Source: Candidatus Peregrinibacteria bacterium
GTDB lineage: Bacteria; Patescibacteriota; Gracilibacteria; UBA1369
Direction of reading: 5' to 3'
Assembly: GCA_003153355.1 (NCBI GenBank)
Contig: PLYH01000001.1
Span: 250,953 to 314,952, forward strand
DNA length: 64,000 bases
Below, piece after piece: positions 7,866 to 16,936 of this stretch. The first letter of the stretch is position 1. The number at the start of each line of letters is the position of its first letter. Made by a program: the position numbers and the translations under genes. Below the pieces are notes generated by a model, which was not told the origin of the DNA, ran no database searches, and saw nothing but the letters and a program-made list of their open reading frames with translations.

Positions 7866-8666
7866 ATGGATAATTTGATACAAACGCTCAAGGGCGTAGG
7901 ACTCAAAGACAAAGAGGCCAGAACTTATCTTGCGCTGCTCAAATTAGGGCCGCAGTCGGTGAGCACGATTGCCAAAAAAGCCGCATTGAACCGCTCAAGT
8001 TGCTACCTTATTCTAGAGCGGTTGATGAAAAAAGGTTTTGTAGAAAAACTTATTCAGGAAAATAACTCAACCTACCGCGCCGTTGAACCGCTTTATGTTC
8101 TGGACCAGCTCAAAACGAAACAGTATGAACTCGAATCCAAAATTGAAAACCTGGGCGTGTCGCTCAAAGATTTCGATCAGCTGAAAAACAGTTACGAAGT
8201 CAAACCGCGCGTCGTCTTCTTCCAGGATGAAACCGGCCTGCAAAATATTTTGGAAAACACTTTTTCATCTTCGGAACCTTTGCGCTGCTATGCTTCGCTT
8301 GATGAACTTTCTTTACTGCTGCCGAACTACATGCCGCGGTACTATCAAAAACGGGTCCAGCGGGGATTGCATGTAAAGGCCATGTATCCGGCGAACGAAC
8401 AAAGCTTCCTCCACAAAAAACGCGACAAATCCGAACTGCGCGAAAGCCGTTTGATTCCGCAGGAGTTCGACTTTCATCTGGATATCATGATTTACGATCA
8501 CAAAGTGGTCATCACCTCTTTAAAAGAAAAATTCGGCGTACTCATCGAAAGCAAAGAGATGGCCGAAGCCCAAAAGAAAATCTTTGACCTGATCTGGAAA
8601 GCCACCGCTGATTACGATCAAAAAATCACCGAGCATTTTGAAAAACAAAGCAAAACCCGTAAATAA
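7866..8666 (+). CDS. TrmB-family transcriptional regulator
   Basis: 266 residues. The N-terminal ~75 residues form a winged helix-turn-helix ('LKDKEARTYLALL', 'AKKAALNRSSCYLILERLMKKGF') followed by a coiled-coil linker and a C-terminal effector-like domain, the usual TrmB arrangement. TrmB proteins in archaea and bacteria mostly sense sugars and control sugar transport or central metabolism; the ligand here is unknown. Direct repeats overlap its own promoter, so autoregulation is plausible. Start ATG 7866 in 'actt-ATG'. Confidence 0.85.
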   Translation: MDNLIQTLKGVGLKDKEARTYLALLKLGPQSVSTIAKKAALNRSSCYLILERLMKKGFVEKLIQENNSTYRAVEPLYVLDQLKTKQYELESKIENLGVSLKDFDQLKNSYEVKPRVVFFQDETGLQNILENTFSSSEPLRCYASLDELSLLLPNYMPRYYQKRVQRGLHVKAMYPANEQSFLHKKRDKSELRESRLIPQEFDFHLDIMIYDHKVVITSLKEKFGVLIESKEMAEAQKKIFDLIWKATADYDQKITEHFEKQSKTRK

Positions 8667-8687
8667 AGATCACCGGAGCGTACAAAG

Positions 8688-8723
8688 AAAAGAGCCCCGC
8701 CTGTAGAAGGCCGGGGCTCTTTT
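8688..8723. terminator. Bidirectional intrinsic terminator
   Basis: A perfect 12-bp stem, AAAAGAGCCCCG / CGGGGCTCTTTT, with a 12-nt loop. The A-run on one side and T-run on the other let it serve both the convergent TrmB and lipoprotein genes. Confidence 0.9.
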
Positions 8724-8740
8724 GAATTATCCGTAGAAAA

Positions 8741-9922
8741 TTAGTTACCGGTTGCTGAACCGGAAGTTGTTGTGGTTGTTGTGGTGGTTACCGGGGAGGA
8801 TGTTGGACTGATTGTTGAAGTGGTCGTTCCATTATCACCGGAAGAGGTTGTAGTGACTGGCATCATGCCGGTCGTATCAACACCTTGCTGTGTCATCATT
8901 CCGCTGGTATCCATCATTGCGCTTTGATCAAGGCTCGTGCCCGCACCTGCTGAAGCGCCTGCTCCGCCCATCATGGCACCCATCAATTGATCAACCGGGA
9001 ATGCTTGTGCACCTGCTGGAACATCAACGGTTACCGGCTGATTAAAGCCCCACAATGTTACGCGTACGGAAATGGTTCCTGTTGGATCCGTAGCAGCTGT
9101 GCTGGTCAATTTGATATCGCCGGAAACCTGGTTCATGACGCCGCTGGTTGATCCGACCCAGACATTACCTGTGAAATCAAACTTCGCCATTCCGTCCTGC
9201 ATGCTCTTGATATCTGTGTCAGCCATTGGTTTGCCCTGGATCGTTGCAGCTTTTTGAGCAAAAGCCATGAAAGCATCTTTATCCAGATCAGCTGTATAGT
9301 GAGCGCTTTGTTCGCCTTTTACGTCTTCCATTGCAACAAACTTGATGTTCTTGAAGAACTGGGTGTTATTGAACAGATCCTTGAGTTGTTGTTGTTCAGG
9401 AGTGAGTGTCTGCTGGCTGCCTCCTGTTGGAAGACTGTCAGTAAACTGTTTCAAAGTGTCCGGCGGGATTGGTAAACTCCACCATTTACCGACGTACATA
9501 TCTTTAAACTGCTGAGGAATGACCGCCTGGCCTCCCGTAGCATCAAGCTTGGAAAGCGTGAAGTAGAGATTATCTTTATTCATGCGGAGTTCAGACGAAA
9601 GATCGCCGCTTTGATCATCGGCGTTTCCTGAACCGTCGAGTTTCAGATTGATTTTTGGATCCGTGAGGTCTTTCATATCAGCAGAACCGTTGAGGCTGAT
9701 GGTGAATTTTACAGCTTTTGGAGTCTGGCCCTGTGGTCCGGTCAAATCACCGTTCACAGCAACTTCAAACTGATGAGAAGTAACTGTGGTAAGCTTCTGC
9801 ATACCCATCTTGACCGCCTGGTCTGGTGGTACCTGTGGCGCAGCTTGCTGACAACCAGCAAAAACGAACGTAGCTGTCGTCAAAGCAATCACACCACCGG
9901 TAAGGAAAATTTTACTTTTCAT
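8741..9922 (-). CDS. Secreted lipoprotein of unknown function
   Basis: 393 residues beginning with a lipoprotein signal peptide and the lipobox 'FAGC' at residues 21-24. The middle looks like a beta-rich fold that could bind a lipid or hydrophobic ligand, similar in outline to LppX/LprG-type or DUF6612-type lipoproteins; this is a weak resemblance. The C-terminal ~60 residues are low-complexity Ser/Thr/Met/Gly, probably a flexible tail. It is transcribed divergently from the two-repeat secreted protein. Start ATG 9922. Confidence 0.75.
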   Translation of the reverse strand: MKSKIFLTGGVIALTTATFVFAGCQQAAPQVPPDQAVKMGMQKLTTVTSHQFEVAVNGDLTGPQGQTPKAVKFTISLNGSADMKDLTDPKINLKLDGSGNADDQSGDLSSELRMNKDNLYFTLSKLDATGGQAVIPQQFKDMYVGKWWSLPIPPDTLKQFTDSLPTGGSQQTLTPEQQQLKDLFNNTQFFKNIKFVAMEDVKGEQSAHYTADLDKDAFMAFAQKAATIQGKPMADTDIKSMQDGMAKFDFTGNVWVGSTSGVMNQVSGDIKLTSTAATDPTGTISVRVTLWGFNQPVTVDVPAGAQAFPVDQLMGAMMGGAGASAGAGTSLDQSAMMDTSGMMTQQGVDTTGMMPVTTTSSGDNGTTTSTISPTSSPVTTTTTTTTSGSATGN

Positions 9923-9958
9923 AAAGTGTGATAAAAAATAATAAAAAAGTTCCCAGTT

Positions 9959-9987
9959 ATAATAGTGGCTCCAGGGAAGAGAGTAAA
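9959..9987 (-). promoter_or_regulatory. Promoter of the lipoprotein gene
   Basis: On the minus strand: TTTACT (9987-9982), 17 nt, TATTAT (9964-9959), 36 nt before the lipoprotein start. It abuts the divergent promoter at 9988. Confidence 0.5.
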
Positions 9988-10016
9988 TTGACTAATATTT
10001 AATTATATTTTATAAT
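9988..10016 (+). promoter_or_regulatory. Promoter of the two-repeat secreted protein gene
   Basis: TTGACT (9988-9993), 17 nt, perfect TATAAT (10011-10016), 26 nt before ATG 10043. Its -35 touches the -35 of the divergent lipoprotein promoter, so the two units may be co-regulated. Confidence 0.75.
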
Positions 10017-10042
10017 TAGAGGATACATTCATATATACGAGC

Positions 10043-10783
10043 ATGAAATCAACACACAAAAAAATTACATGGCATACCTACGCAGCATTGGGAGGGCTCA
10101 CTGCAATCATTCTTCTGGTGCTGGTTGTGCCATACAGTGGACTGTTTCAGGCGAATCTTCAGCAAACCACGCAGCTGCATGGAAGTTCAGCATGCCAGAA
10201 ACTTGATGTGGTAACACTGCCGCAAAATCCTATTCCCGCAAACACTTCAGCCGTGATCGCTCTTGAAACCACTCCTCAGGATTTCGCAGGAACATTTACC
10301 TACGAAGCCAGCAGCGGCAATCTGAACGATGAACAGGGCAATGCAGGTTCATACATCGAAAGCTCTTCCAAAAAAGTAGACTATTCCGGAGGGGACGACG
10401 GCACGAGCATTACGATCCAAGCCAAGGGCCAGGGCAACGAACAATGCCTCGTTACGATTCCAGTAATCAAAACAAGCACCGTCGCCTGCGCTTCACTCAA
10501 AATCATCAGCAATCCTTCACCGCTGCCGCCGGATCAGAGCGCGGCCTTCACGGTGATTCCGGCGCCGGATAATTTTCAGGGAACGTATCTTTTCCAAGCC
10601 GACAGCGGCAGCTTCCAGATGCAGGGCGCGGACACCGCGGCGAATGGAAACAATACAAAAACTCTTGTTACCAAAAGCACGAATGTGCTTTATAATGGTG
10701 GAAAGAGCGGTGAAAAAATTGTTGTGAAAGCTCTGGGCACGAACAACAACAGCTGTATCGCCACACTTTCAATTACCAAATAA
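10043..10783 (+). CDS. Membrane-anchored extracellular protein with two Ig-like repeats
   Basis: 246 residues. A short cytoplasmic N-terminus is followed by one membrane segment (about 16-38), then two related ~95-residue repeats. Each repeat starts with Cys ('CQKLDVV' / 'CASLKII'), carries a 'F.GT..(Y/F).A.SG' core and a 'Y(S/N)GG..G..I.(I/V)(Q/K)A.G' strand, and ends with a second Cys ('EQCLVTI' / 'NSCIATL'), so each probably holds one disulphide. This resembles bacterial Ig-like adhesion modules, but no family is certain. The gene ends 12 nt before the SLH-CAP protein, so the two are probably co-transcribed and may work together at the surface. Confidence 0.72.
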   Translation: MKSTHKKITWHTYAALGGLTAIILLVLVVPYSGLFQANLQQTTQLHGSSACQKLDVVTLPQNPIPANTSAVIALETTPQDFAGTFTYEASSGNLNDEQGNAGSYIESSSKKVDYSGGDDGTSITIQAKGQGNEQCLVTIPVIKTSTVACASLKIISNPSPLPPDQSAAFTVIPAPDNFQGTYLFQADSGSFQMQGADTAANGNNTKTLVTKSTNVLYNGGKSGEKIVVKALGTNNNSCIATLSITK

Positions 10784-10795
10784 ACTCGATCAAAC

Positions 10796-13417
10796 ATGAA
10801 CATTCCTGAAAGCCGCACGCGGCAAAATCTTCGCCGTCTCCAGAAATCAATGGCAACGGCCCTCTTTTTTCTGATGATCGCTCCGCAAATTATTGTTCAG
10901 AGCGCCAGCGCAGCAACCGTAAGCGCCGGTACGTTCAGCGATGTGGCCAGCACCAATCGCAACGTCACTGCGATTCAATTTCTGGCGAACAACCATATTA
11001 TCAGCGGCTACCCAGACGGAACTTTTAAACCGGACCAGTCGGTGTCCCGCGTTGAGTTTTTAAAACTCGCGTTGTTAAGTTCACAGGTCACGCTGGATGT
11101 CAGCACTCCAAGCGGTTTTAAAGATATTGATGAAAGCGCCTGGTACGCTCCATATGTCCGCAAAGCAAAAAAGGAAGGCTGGATTCAGGGATATTCTGAC
11201 GGAACTTTCAAGCCCGACCAGAGCGTAAACAAAGTTGAAGGTCTCAAAATGATCGCGGAAATCCAGGGCTGGGCGGTCACAAATGTAACAACAGCTCCTT
11301 ATAAAGACACGTCCGCAACGGCGTGGTATGCGCCTGACGTTGCTTATGCCCAGGCTCATAATTTTTTGGAAGAGACCGGCAGTTTTTTTATTCCCACCGC
11401 AAGTCTTTCTCGTGCCAAAACCAGCGAAATGCTTTTCCGCACCCTCATTACCAAAGCGGCAGCAGCGCAAAACTACAGCACTGATCTCATCAATAAAGTT
11501 CCTGCGCAACTTCCAGGATTCACCACTACAAACGGATCTTCAACGACGACGACTACAACGACCCCGCCACCCGCTCCCTCCCCAGCTCCAACACCCACTC
11601 CAGCCCCAGCGCCAACGAACTTCACGCCGGTAGCTTTTCAAACCAATTCCAAAGGTTACTTCACCAACGTGACGCTGACTCAAGATTTCCCGAACACTTT
11701 TTATCAAAACGAAATCTACAACTTTCACGGACAGATCAACAGCGGCAGTTATGATACGGCTTTTGCATTCTTAAAAGACGATACCGGCCAGACTCCCGAT
11801 CAAAATTTCCAAAACACCTCTGCCGCCATCAGCAGCGGATCATTCAGCATTCCGGTTATTTTCCGGAAACCGGGAAACTACAAACTCGGCATCATCCCCG
11901 GCTACGCCAACTCAACGCTTGAAGTTGAAATTTCGGTATTGCCAAATCTACCCTCAGCGCCTGGCACCGGAACCTCAACGACACCGACCAACCTCAACGT
12001 GCAATACCTCAATCAAAACACTACATTCAGCTGGAACAACGGAACGAACAACCTCGCTGAACTGGTTGTTTCACAGGGCAGTACAAGTAAAACTTTTTTC
12101 ACGCGCCAAAACGATAAAAGCGTGGACGCCATTTACAACGATTTTTCGGATTTTGGTCCCGGACCGATGTCATTCAAAATCGAAAGCGCCAGCGCCGCAC
12201 AAACCACCCCGTTAAAAATCGACACGCCATGGGTAAGCAGCGCATCCCAAAGTTTCATCGCGACACAGCATACTTACAGTGAAGTCCACAAAGACCAGAT
12301 TACTTACAACACTCTCCCTGAAACGTTGAACGGCCCGGGTACCATCGCCTTTTCCGGAAAAACGCTGACGGATATTTTCCAGCAGGCTGAAGTCATCCGG
12401 CCGGACGGAAAAGTAGACACGCTCACGCTGCAGACCAGTTCTCCCACTTCAACCTTTGAAGAGAGTACGACCATTCTGAACGGCGGCAACTATAGCTTCA
12501 ATTACAATGCCCCGACCGACGGTCTGTATATTCTTGAAATCAACGGCAAAGACGGACTGGCAACCCTCAACACTCCTGTATATGTGGGCATCGGCGTTCC
12601 TCTTATCCCGGACTTTTTTGATCTTGTAGGCGCTGACGATGCGGACACGGCTCCTACAAGCACTCTTATCAATAATCTTCTCTACGACGTCAATCATGAC
12701 CGTACAAAATACGGATTCAATACCGTCAGCGCGGACCCGCAGCTTAATCAGCTCGCACAAAACTACGCCAACGAAATGCTCGCGCAAAACTTTTTCGGAC
12801 ACATCGATCCAAGCGGAACCTCTCCCGATGACCGCCGCAAAGCGCTCGGCATCACCACTCAAGTGGGAGAAAATCTGGCACGGGCACCGAATGTCGCGTA
12901 TGCCGATAACGGCTTGATGCGAAGCGCCATCCACCGCACGAACATTCTGGATCCGGACTGGACCAGGGTCGGTCTTGGCATAGCCAAAACAAGCGACAAC
13001 TATGTTCTGGTTGTCGAAGAGTTCTCAACAACACCTCTGGATGCGGCAGGAATCTCGACAATGAAAACGAACATCTTCAATCAGATCAATCAGAAGCGTA
13101 CCGGGGCGGGTCTCACGGCAATGACATCGGACGCCACCCTCGGAAATGTCGCCGACAACTGGAGCAACGAAATGGTGCAGCAGGCATTTTTTGACTTTGT
13201 AGCCCCGGACGGAAGTTCGCTTTCGGCAAATGTTCAAAAAGCGGCCCCAAACCGTTCGGTCCACATTTACATTCTTGAATCGCAAAGCCAGCAGGACCTG
13301 GTCAATGAAATCTTCTCATCAACGGAAACCGCTTCCGGCCAGTGGAAAAGCATCGGCCTGGGGCTTCAGGCAGACACTGACGGCGTGCTCAAATTAACGC
13401 TTCTGCTTTCGAACTAA
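10796..13417 (+). CDS. S-layer-homology surface protein with tandem CAP domains
   Basis: 873 residues. A signal peptide (~1-40) is followed by three SLH repeats ('ISGYPDGTFKPDQSV', 'IQGYSDGTFKPDQSV' and a diverged third, to ~residue 230) that would anchor it to cell-wall polymer. Then come a Thr/Pro/Ala linker, a long beta-rich middle, and two CAP/SCP modules. The first CAP (~620-740) keeps the family signature: 'NFFGHIDPSG', 'GENLA' and 'AIHRTNILDPDWTRVGLG'. The second (~750-873) aligns in outline but has lost the first histidine (Asp in its place) and the 'GEN' motif. The role of bacterial CAP domains is poorly known. Probably an operon with the preceding gene. Confidence 0.85.
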   Translation: MNIPESRTRQNLRRLQKSMATALFFLMIAPQIIVQSASAATVSAGTFSDVASTNRNVTAIQFLANNHIISGYPDGTFKPDQSVSRVEFLKLALLSSQVTLDVSTPSGFKDIDESAWYAPYVRKAKKEGWIQGYSDGTFKPDQSVNKVEGLKMIAEIQGWAVTNVTTAPYKDTSATAWYAPDVAYAQAHNFLEETGSFFIPTASLSRAKTSEMLFRTLITKAAAAQNYSTDLINKVPAQLPGFTTTNGSSTTTTTTTPPPAPSPAPTPTPAPAPTNFTPVAFQTNSKGYFTNVTLTQDFPNTFYQNEIYNFHGQINSGSYDTAFAFLKDDTGQTPDQNFQNTSAAISSGSFSIPVIFRKPGNYKLGIIPGYANSTLEVEISVLPNLPSAPGTGTSTTPTNLNVQYLNQNTTFSWNNGTNNLAELVVSQGSTSKTFFTRQNDKSVDAIYNDFSDFGPGPMSFKIESASAAQTTPLKIDTPWVSSASQSFIATQHTYSEVHKDQITYNTLPETLNGPGTIAFSGKTLTDIFQQAEVIRPDGKVDTLTLQTSSPTSTFEESTTILNGGNYSFNYNAPTDGLYILEINGKDGLATLNTPVYVGIGVPLIPDFFDLVGADDADTAPTSTLINNLLYDVNHDRTKYGFNTVSADPQLNQLAQNYANEMLAQNFFGHIDPSGTSPDDRRKALGITTQVGENLARAPNVAYADNGLMRSAIHRTNILDPDWTRVGLGIAKTSDNYVLVVEEFSTTPLDAAGISTMKTNIFNQINQKRTGAGLTAMTSDATLGNVADNWSNEMVQQAFFDFVAPDGSSLSANVQKAAPNRSVHIYILESQSQQDLVNEIFSSTETASGQWKSIGLGLQADTDGVLKLTLLLSN

Positions 13418-13446
13418 AGTTTGAAAAAATCAACTATTTTTTCCCA

Positions 13447-13501
13447 AAAAAACGTCTACAATAGTGAAGACGCCAGCTCGTCAATTTTGTAGACTTTTTT
13501 T
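13447..13501 (+). terminator. Nested hairpin ending in a T-run, just before the LCP gene
   Basis: The outer stem GTCTACAA / TTGTAGAC (13454-13461 / 13487-13494) is extended by an A-run on the left and a T-run on the right. An inner stem GACG / CGTC lies at 13469-13482. The shape fits an intrinsic terminator for the SLH-CAP gene, but the T-run ends only 6 nt before ATG 13508, so it may also act as a leader attenuator for the LCP gene. Confidence 0.6.
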
Positions 13502-13507
13502 GTTGCC

Positions 13508-14950
13508 ATGGAATCGAAACACCACACCGACCATCATAAAAAAACCCCTCCTTCAAAAACCCAGCTTCAAACGGACAAAGGAAAAACTCAATACATCACC
13601 ATCGGAATCGGACTCATCGTGATATGCGTTCTGGTTTTTGGAATCTTCAGCCTGATTAAAAGTCTGGATTTCTCCGGGATTATTTTTTCTTTTGGAAAAA
13701 GTTTGCAGACCGACAGCAACGGCCGTACCAATATTCTTCTGGCAGGCATCGGAGGTGAAGGCCACGACGGGGGCGAACTCACCGACACCATCATGGTGGC
13801 GAGCATCGACGATAACACTAAACTGGTATCACTTCTTTCCATCCCGCGCGATACATACGTAAAAACCGATCAATTTCCGGAAGGCGAACGCATCAACCAG
13901 ATCTACGTTTTAGGAAAAAATGCCGTGAACTCCGCAACAGGAATGAAAGACCTGGAAAATGTGATCAGCGGAATTACCGGATTGCAAATCAACTATTACG
14001 CCAAAGTGGATTTCGCGGGTTTTACCAAAATTGTGGACAGTCTTGGAGGCGTTGACGTAAATGTGGAAAAAGATATTTACGATCCTTTCTATCCGCTCGG
14101 CGAAACCACGCATTATCAGACTTTTTCCATCAAAGCCGGACCTCAGCATCTTGACGGTGCCACAGCGCTTAAATACGCACGCAGCCGCGAAACAACCAGC
14201 GACTTTGACAGGGCACGGCGACAGCAGGAACTGATGACTGCCATCAAAGACAAAGCCTTCAGTTTAAATATCCTCACAGATCCGGGTAAGATTCAGGCCA
14301 TTTACGATTCGATCAAAGACAGCATCGAAACCAATTTAAACGTTGATGAAATTATCGAACTGGCAAAAATTTCAAAAGACTTCACAAAAGACAACATCTT
14401 CTCGCACGTATTAAGCGATAACCAAAGCTCATGCGGAGGATTCCTGTACCAGCCCGCGCGTGACTTCTTCGGTGGGGCATTTGTATTATTGCCTGCTGGA
14501 AAAAATTACGACAGCATTCACGAAATGACTGATCTGATTTTCAACCACGAAGATGTTATGAAAGACGATACGCCGATCCAGGTTCTGAACGGAACAAAAA
14601 CCGGAAACATCGCCGGTGACGTTACAGACTACCTGAGCCGCGACTGCTTTAACGTCGTCTACTATGGCAACGCCGATCAAAAAAATATCGCCACGACCAC
14701 AATCTATTACCAGGCCGGGCCAAACGGAGAAAAACCTCCGATTCTTGATTTCATCGCCAAAATCTTGCCATATCCGGAAGTTGCGGGCATTCCTCAGGCC
14801 GATCTCAATACCGACAAAAAAGCCGGAACCCAGATCATCATCGAACTCGGCGCGGACTATCTCCAGAACAAACTCAAAGATCCGTTCGCCGTGCTCCCCT
14901 ACCTGACTGCACCAACAACGGCCACGCAGCAAAAAACCCAGCAACTCTAG
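13508..14950 (+). CDS. LytR-CpsA-Psr family protein with LytR_C domain
   Basis: 480 residues. The N-terminus is basic and histidine-rich, then one membrane segment (~28-50), an LCP domain (about 70-275) and a C-terminal LytR_C domain (about 355-415). LCP landmarks are 'NILLAGIGG', 'LTDTIMVASID', 'LSIPRDTYV', 'VDSLGGVDVNV', 'LDGATALKYARSR' and 'DFDRARRQQ'; the arginines and aspartates that bind the pyrophosphate are in place. LCP enzymes transfer polymers from a lipid-pyrophosphate carrier onto peptidoglycan on the outer face of the membrane. SLH proteins are encoded nearby, so an SLH-binding wall polymer is a plausible product. It is followed by dacA-like and mraY genes. Confidence 0.92.
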   Translation: MESKHHTDHHKKTPPSKTQLQTDKGKTQYITIGIGLIVICVLVFGIFSLIKSLDFSGIIFSFGKSLQTDSNGRTNILLAGIGGEGHDGGELTDTIMVASIDDNTKLVSLLSIPRDTYVKTDQFPEGERINQIYVLGKNAVNSATGMKDLENVISGITGLQINYYAKVDFAGFTKIVDSLGGVDVNVEKDIYDPFYPLGETTHYQTFSIKAGPQHLDGATALKYARSRETTSDFDRARRQQELMTAIKDKAFSLNILTDPGKIQAIYDSIKDSIETNLNVDEIIELAKISKDFTKDNIFSHVLSDNQSSCGGFLYQPARDFFGGAFVLLPAGKNYDSIHEMTDLIFNHEDVMKDDTPIQVLNGTKTGNIAGDVTDYLSRDCFNVVYYGNADQKNIATTTIYYQAGPNGEKPPILDFIAKILPYPEVAGIPQADLNTDKKAGTQIIIELGADYLQNKLKDPFAVLPYLTAPTTATQQKTQQL

Positions 14951-14974
14951 TCAGCAAAACCACAATATTTCCAC

Positions 14975-15859
14975 ATGCTCACAGCACTTCTTAGTTTATA
15001 CGCATCAAGCAAACTTCTGGGAGCCGAACTCCCGGGAGACAACACCATCGATGCCTGGAACAGCAACAGCTTACTGGAAGCCACAGCCATACCCGAACAT
15101 AACACCGACAACATCGCACCGGTCATCAAGGCCAAATCAACGATCGCAGTGGATTTAAAAAACGGCATGCTGTTGTATGAACAGAACGGTTATGACCACC
15201 GTCCGATCGCGAGCATCACCAAACTGATGACAGTCACCATCATCCTGGAAGAAAACAAACTCAGCGACATCGTGACCGTTTCCAAAGCGGCGACAGCGGT
15301 TGAAGGTTCCAAAATCTGGCTGGCTCCCGGCGAAAAAATTTCCGTGGAAAATTTATTGTACGCGGCGCTGATTCCTTCAGCCAACGATGCGGCCTACGCT
15401 CTTGCCGAATATAACAGCGGCGGAGACATTCCTGCTTTTGTGGCCAAGATGAACCAGAAAGCGGAAGAGCTTGGATTGCACGACACGCATTTCACCAATC
15501 CGATCGGGCTGGATGATGCCGGAAACTACTCCAGCGCCTATGATCTTTCCATTCTGGGCCGTTATGCCTACGGTAAAAGTTTTATCCGCAAAGCCGTGGT
15601 GGTCAAAGACATGCAGATCAGTTCGACCAACGGCAACCTCACCCATGACCTCAAAACGAGCAACGAACTTCTGGGAAGCTACTTAAAAGTCCTGGGATTA
15701 AAAACAGGAACCACGGATCTGGCCGGCCAGTGCCTGATCGCCATCATTGAAAACAGCAAAGGAAATGATATTCTCACAGTGGTTTTGGACAGCCCTTCAC
15801 GCTACAATGAAACAAAACTGCTCGCGGACTGGGTTTTCCGCACCTTTAATTGGTCATAA
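14975..15859 (+). CDS. D-alanyl-D-alanine carboxypeptidase, peptidase S11
   Basis: 294 residues with all three active-site motifs of the penicillin-binding S11 family: S80-I-T-K83, S135-A-N137 and K243-T-G245. It would trim the terminal D-Ala of peptidoglycan stem peptides outside the membrane. The N-terminus is only weakly hydrophobic (first ~15 residues), so export is not obvious. The C-terminal amphipathic anchor domain of DacA-type enzymes is absent. A second domain after KTG is also lacking, making it a minimal catalytic form. It lies 24 nt after the LCP gene and 3 nt before mraY, probably one transcript. Confidence 0.9.
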   Translation: MLTALLSLYASSKLLGAELPGDNTIDAWNSNSLLEATAIPEHNTDNIAPVIKAKSTIAVDLKNGMLLYEQNGYDHRPIASITKLMTVTIILEENKLSDIVTVSKAATAVEGSKIWLAPGEKISVENLLYAALIPSANDAAYALAEYNSGGDIPAFVAKMNQKAEELGLHDTHFTNPIGLDDAGNYSSAYDLSILGRYAYGKSFIRKAVVVKDMQISSTNGNLTHDLKTSNELLGSYLKVLGLKTGTTDLAGQCLIAIIENSKGNDILTVVLDSPSRYNETKLLADWVFRTFNWS

Positions 15860-15862
15860 CTT

Positions 15863-16924
15863 ATGGACGGCAACATTACAGAAACCATACGTAATCTGGC
15901 GCTGATCTTTGGATCGCAAATTACGGCGTTCGTTATCACCATCATCATTGCGCCCAAGTTCATCAAGCTGCTCCATAAATACAAAATCGGCAAGCAGTTG
16001 CGCGAAATCGCATCAAGCGGCGAAAAAGCAACCATCTTCCAGGAACTCCATTTTAAAAAAGCCGGCACACCCACCATGGGAGGAATTTTGATTTGGGGAG
16101 TGACCTTGCTGGTAGTTTTGCTGTCAGGCGTTTCCAGCGAATTGAAGATCACCGCGAATTCGCTCTTCAACCGCCAGGAAACTTTGCTGCCGATTTTCAC
16201 GCTGCTGGCCACCGCCATTTTGGGCGCAGTCGACGACTATTTAAATTTAAAAGGCCAGGGCAAAAGCAAAGGCCTCAACATTAAACCCAAGTTTCTCTGG
16301 CTGACGATTCTGGCAACGCTTGGAGGTCTATGGTTCTATTACCGCCTTGGTTACAACCAGATCCTCATTCCGGGCCTCGGTGAAATCACCATCGGTGCAT
16401 GGTATATTCCTCTCTTCATTTTGGTCATCACTGCCTGCTCCAACGCCGTGAACATCACCGACGGACTCGACGGACTGGCCGGAGGACTTTTGGTCATTGC
16501 CTTTGGAGCGTTTGCGATTCTGGCATTCGCAAAAGGCCTTTTTATTCTTTCCGCGTTCTGCGCGGTGATCGTTGGAGCGCTTCTGGGGTTTTTATGGTTC
16601 AACATTTTTCCCGCACACTTTTATATGGGTGACACGGGCGCGATTTCGCTTGGCGCTACGCTGGGCGTCATCGCCATGATGACGGATTCAGTAGCCGTGC
16701 TGCCGATCATCGCTTTTATTTTTGTGATTGAAACCATCTCCGTCATCATTCAGCTCACCTCCAAAAAATTCTTCAAACGCAAAGTCTTCAAGATCGCACC
16801 GCTTCATCACCACTTCGAAAAATCCGGCTGGAGCGAACCGAACATCGTCATGCGTTTCTGGATCATCGGCGGATTCTTCGCCGCTCTGGGCGTAATTCTC
16901 GGTCTCCTAGCTATCGGAATTTAA
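15863..16924 (+). CDS. mraY: Phospho-N-acetylmuramoyl-pentapeptide transferase MraY
   Basis: 353 residues with about ten membrane helices. Signature loops are present: 'GTPTMGGILI', 'AVDDYLNL' with the catalytic aspartates, 'NAVNITDGLDGLAGG', 'MGDTGAISLG' and 'PLHHHFEKSGW'. It makes lipid I by transferring phospho-MurNAc-pentapeptide to undecaprenyl phosphate. The start at ATG 15863 comes 3 nt after the carboxypeptidase stop. It sits here with LCP and carboxypeptidase genes rather than in a full dcw cluster; rsmH and an ftsL-like gene lie 7 kb away on the other strand. Confidence 0.96.
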   Translation: MDGNITETIRNLALIFGSQITAFVITIIIAPKFIKLLHKYKIGKQLREIASSGEKATIFQELHFKKAGTPTMGGILIWGVTLLVVLLSGVSSELKITANSLFNRQETLLPIFTLLATAILGAVDDYLNLKGQGKSKGLNIKPKFLWLTILATLGGLWFYYRLGYNQILIPGLGEITIGAWYIPLFILVITACSNAVNITDGLDGLAGGLLVIAFGAFAILAFAKGLFILSAFCAVIVGALLGFLWFNIFPAHFYMGDTGAISLGATLGVIAMMTDSVAVLPIIAFIFVIETISVIIQLTSKKFFKRKVFKIAPLHHHFEKSGWSEPNIVMRFWIIGGFFAALGVILGLLAIGI

Positions 16925-16936
16925 CCGGTTTGTTAT

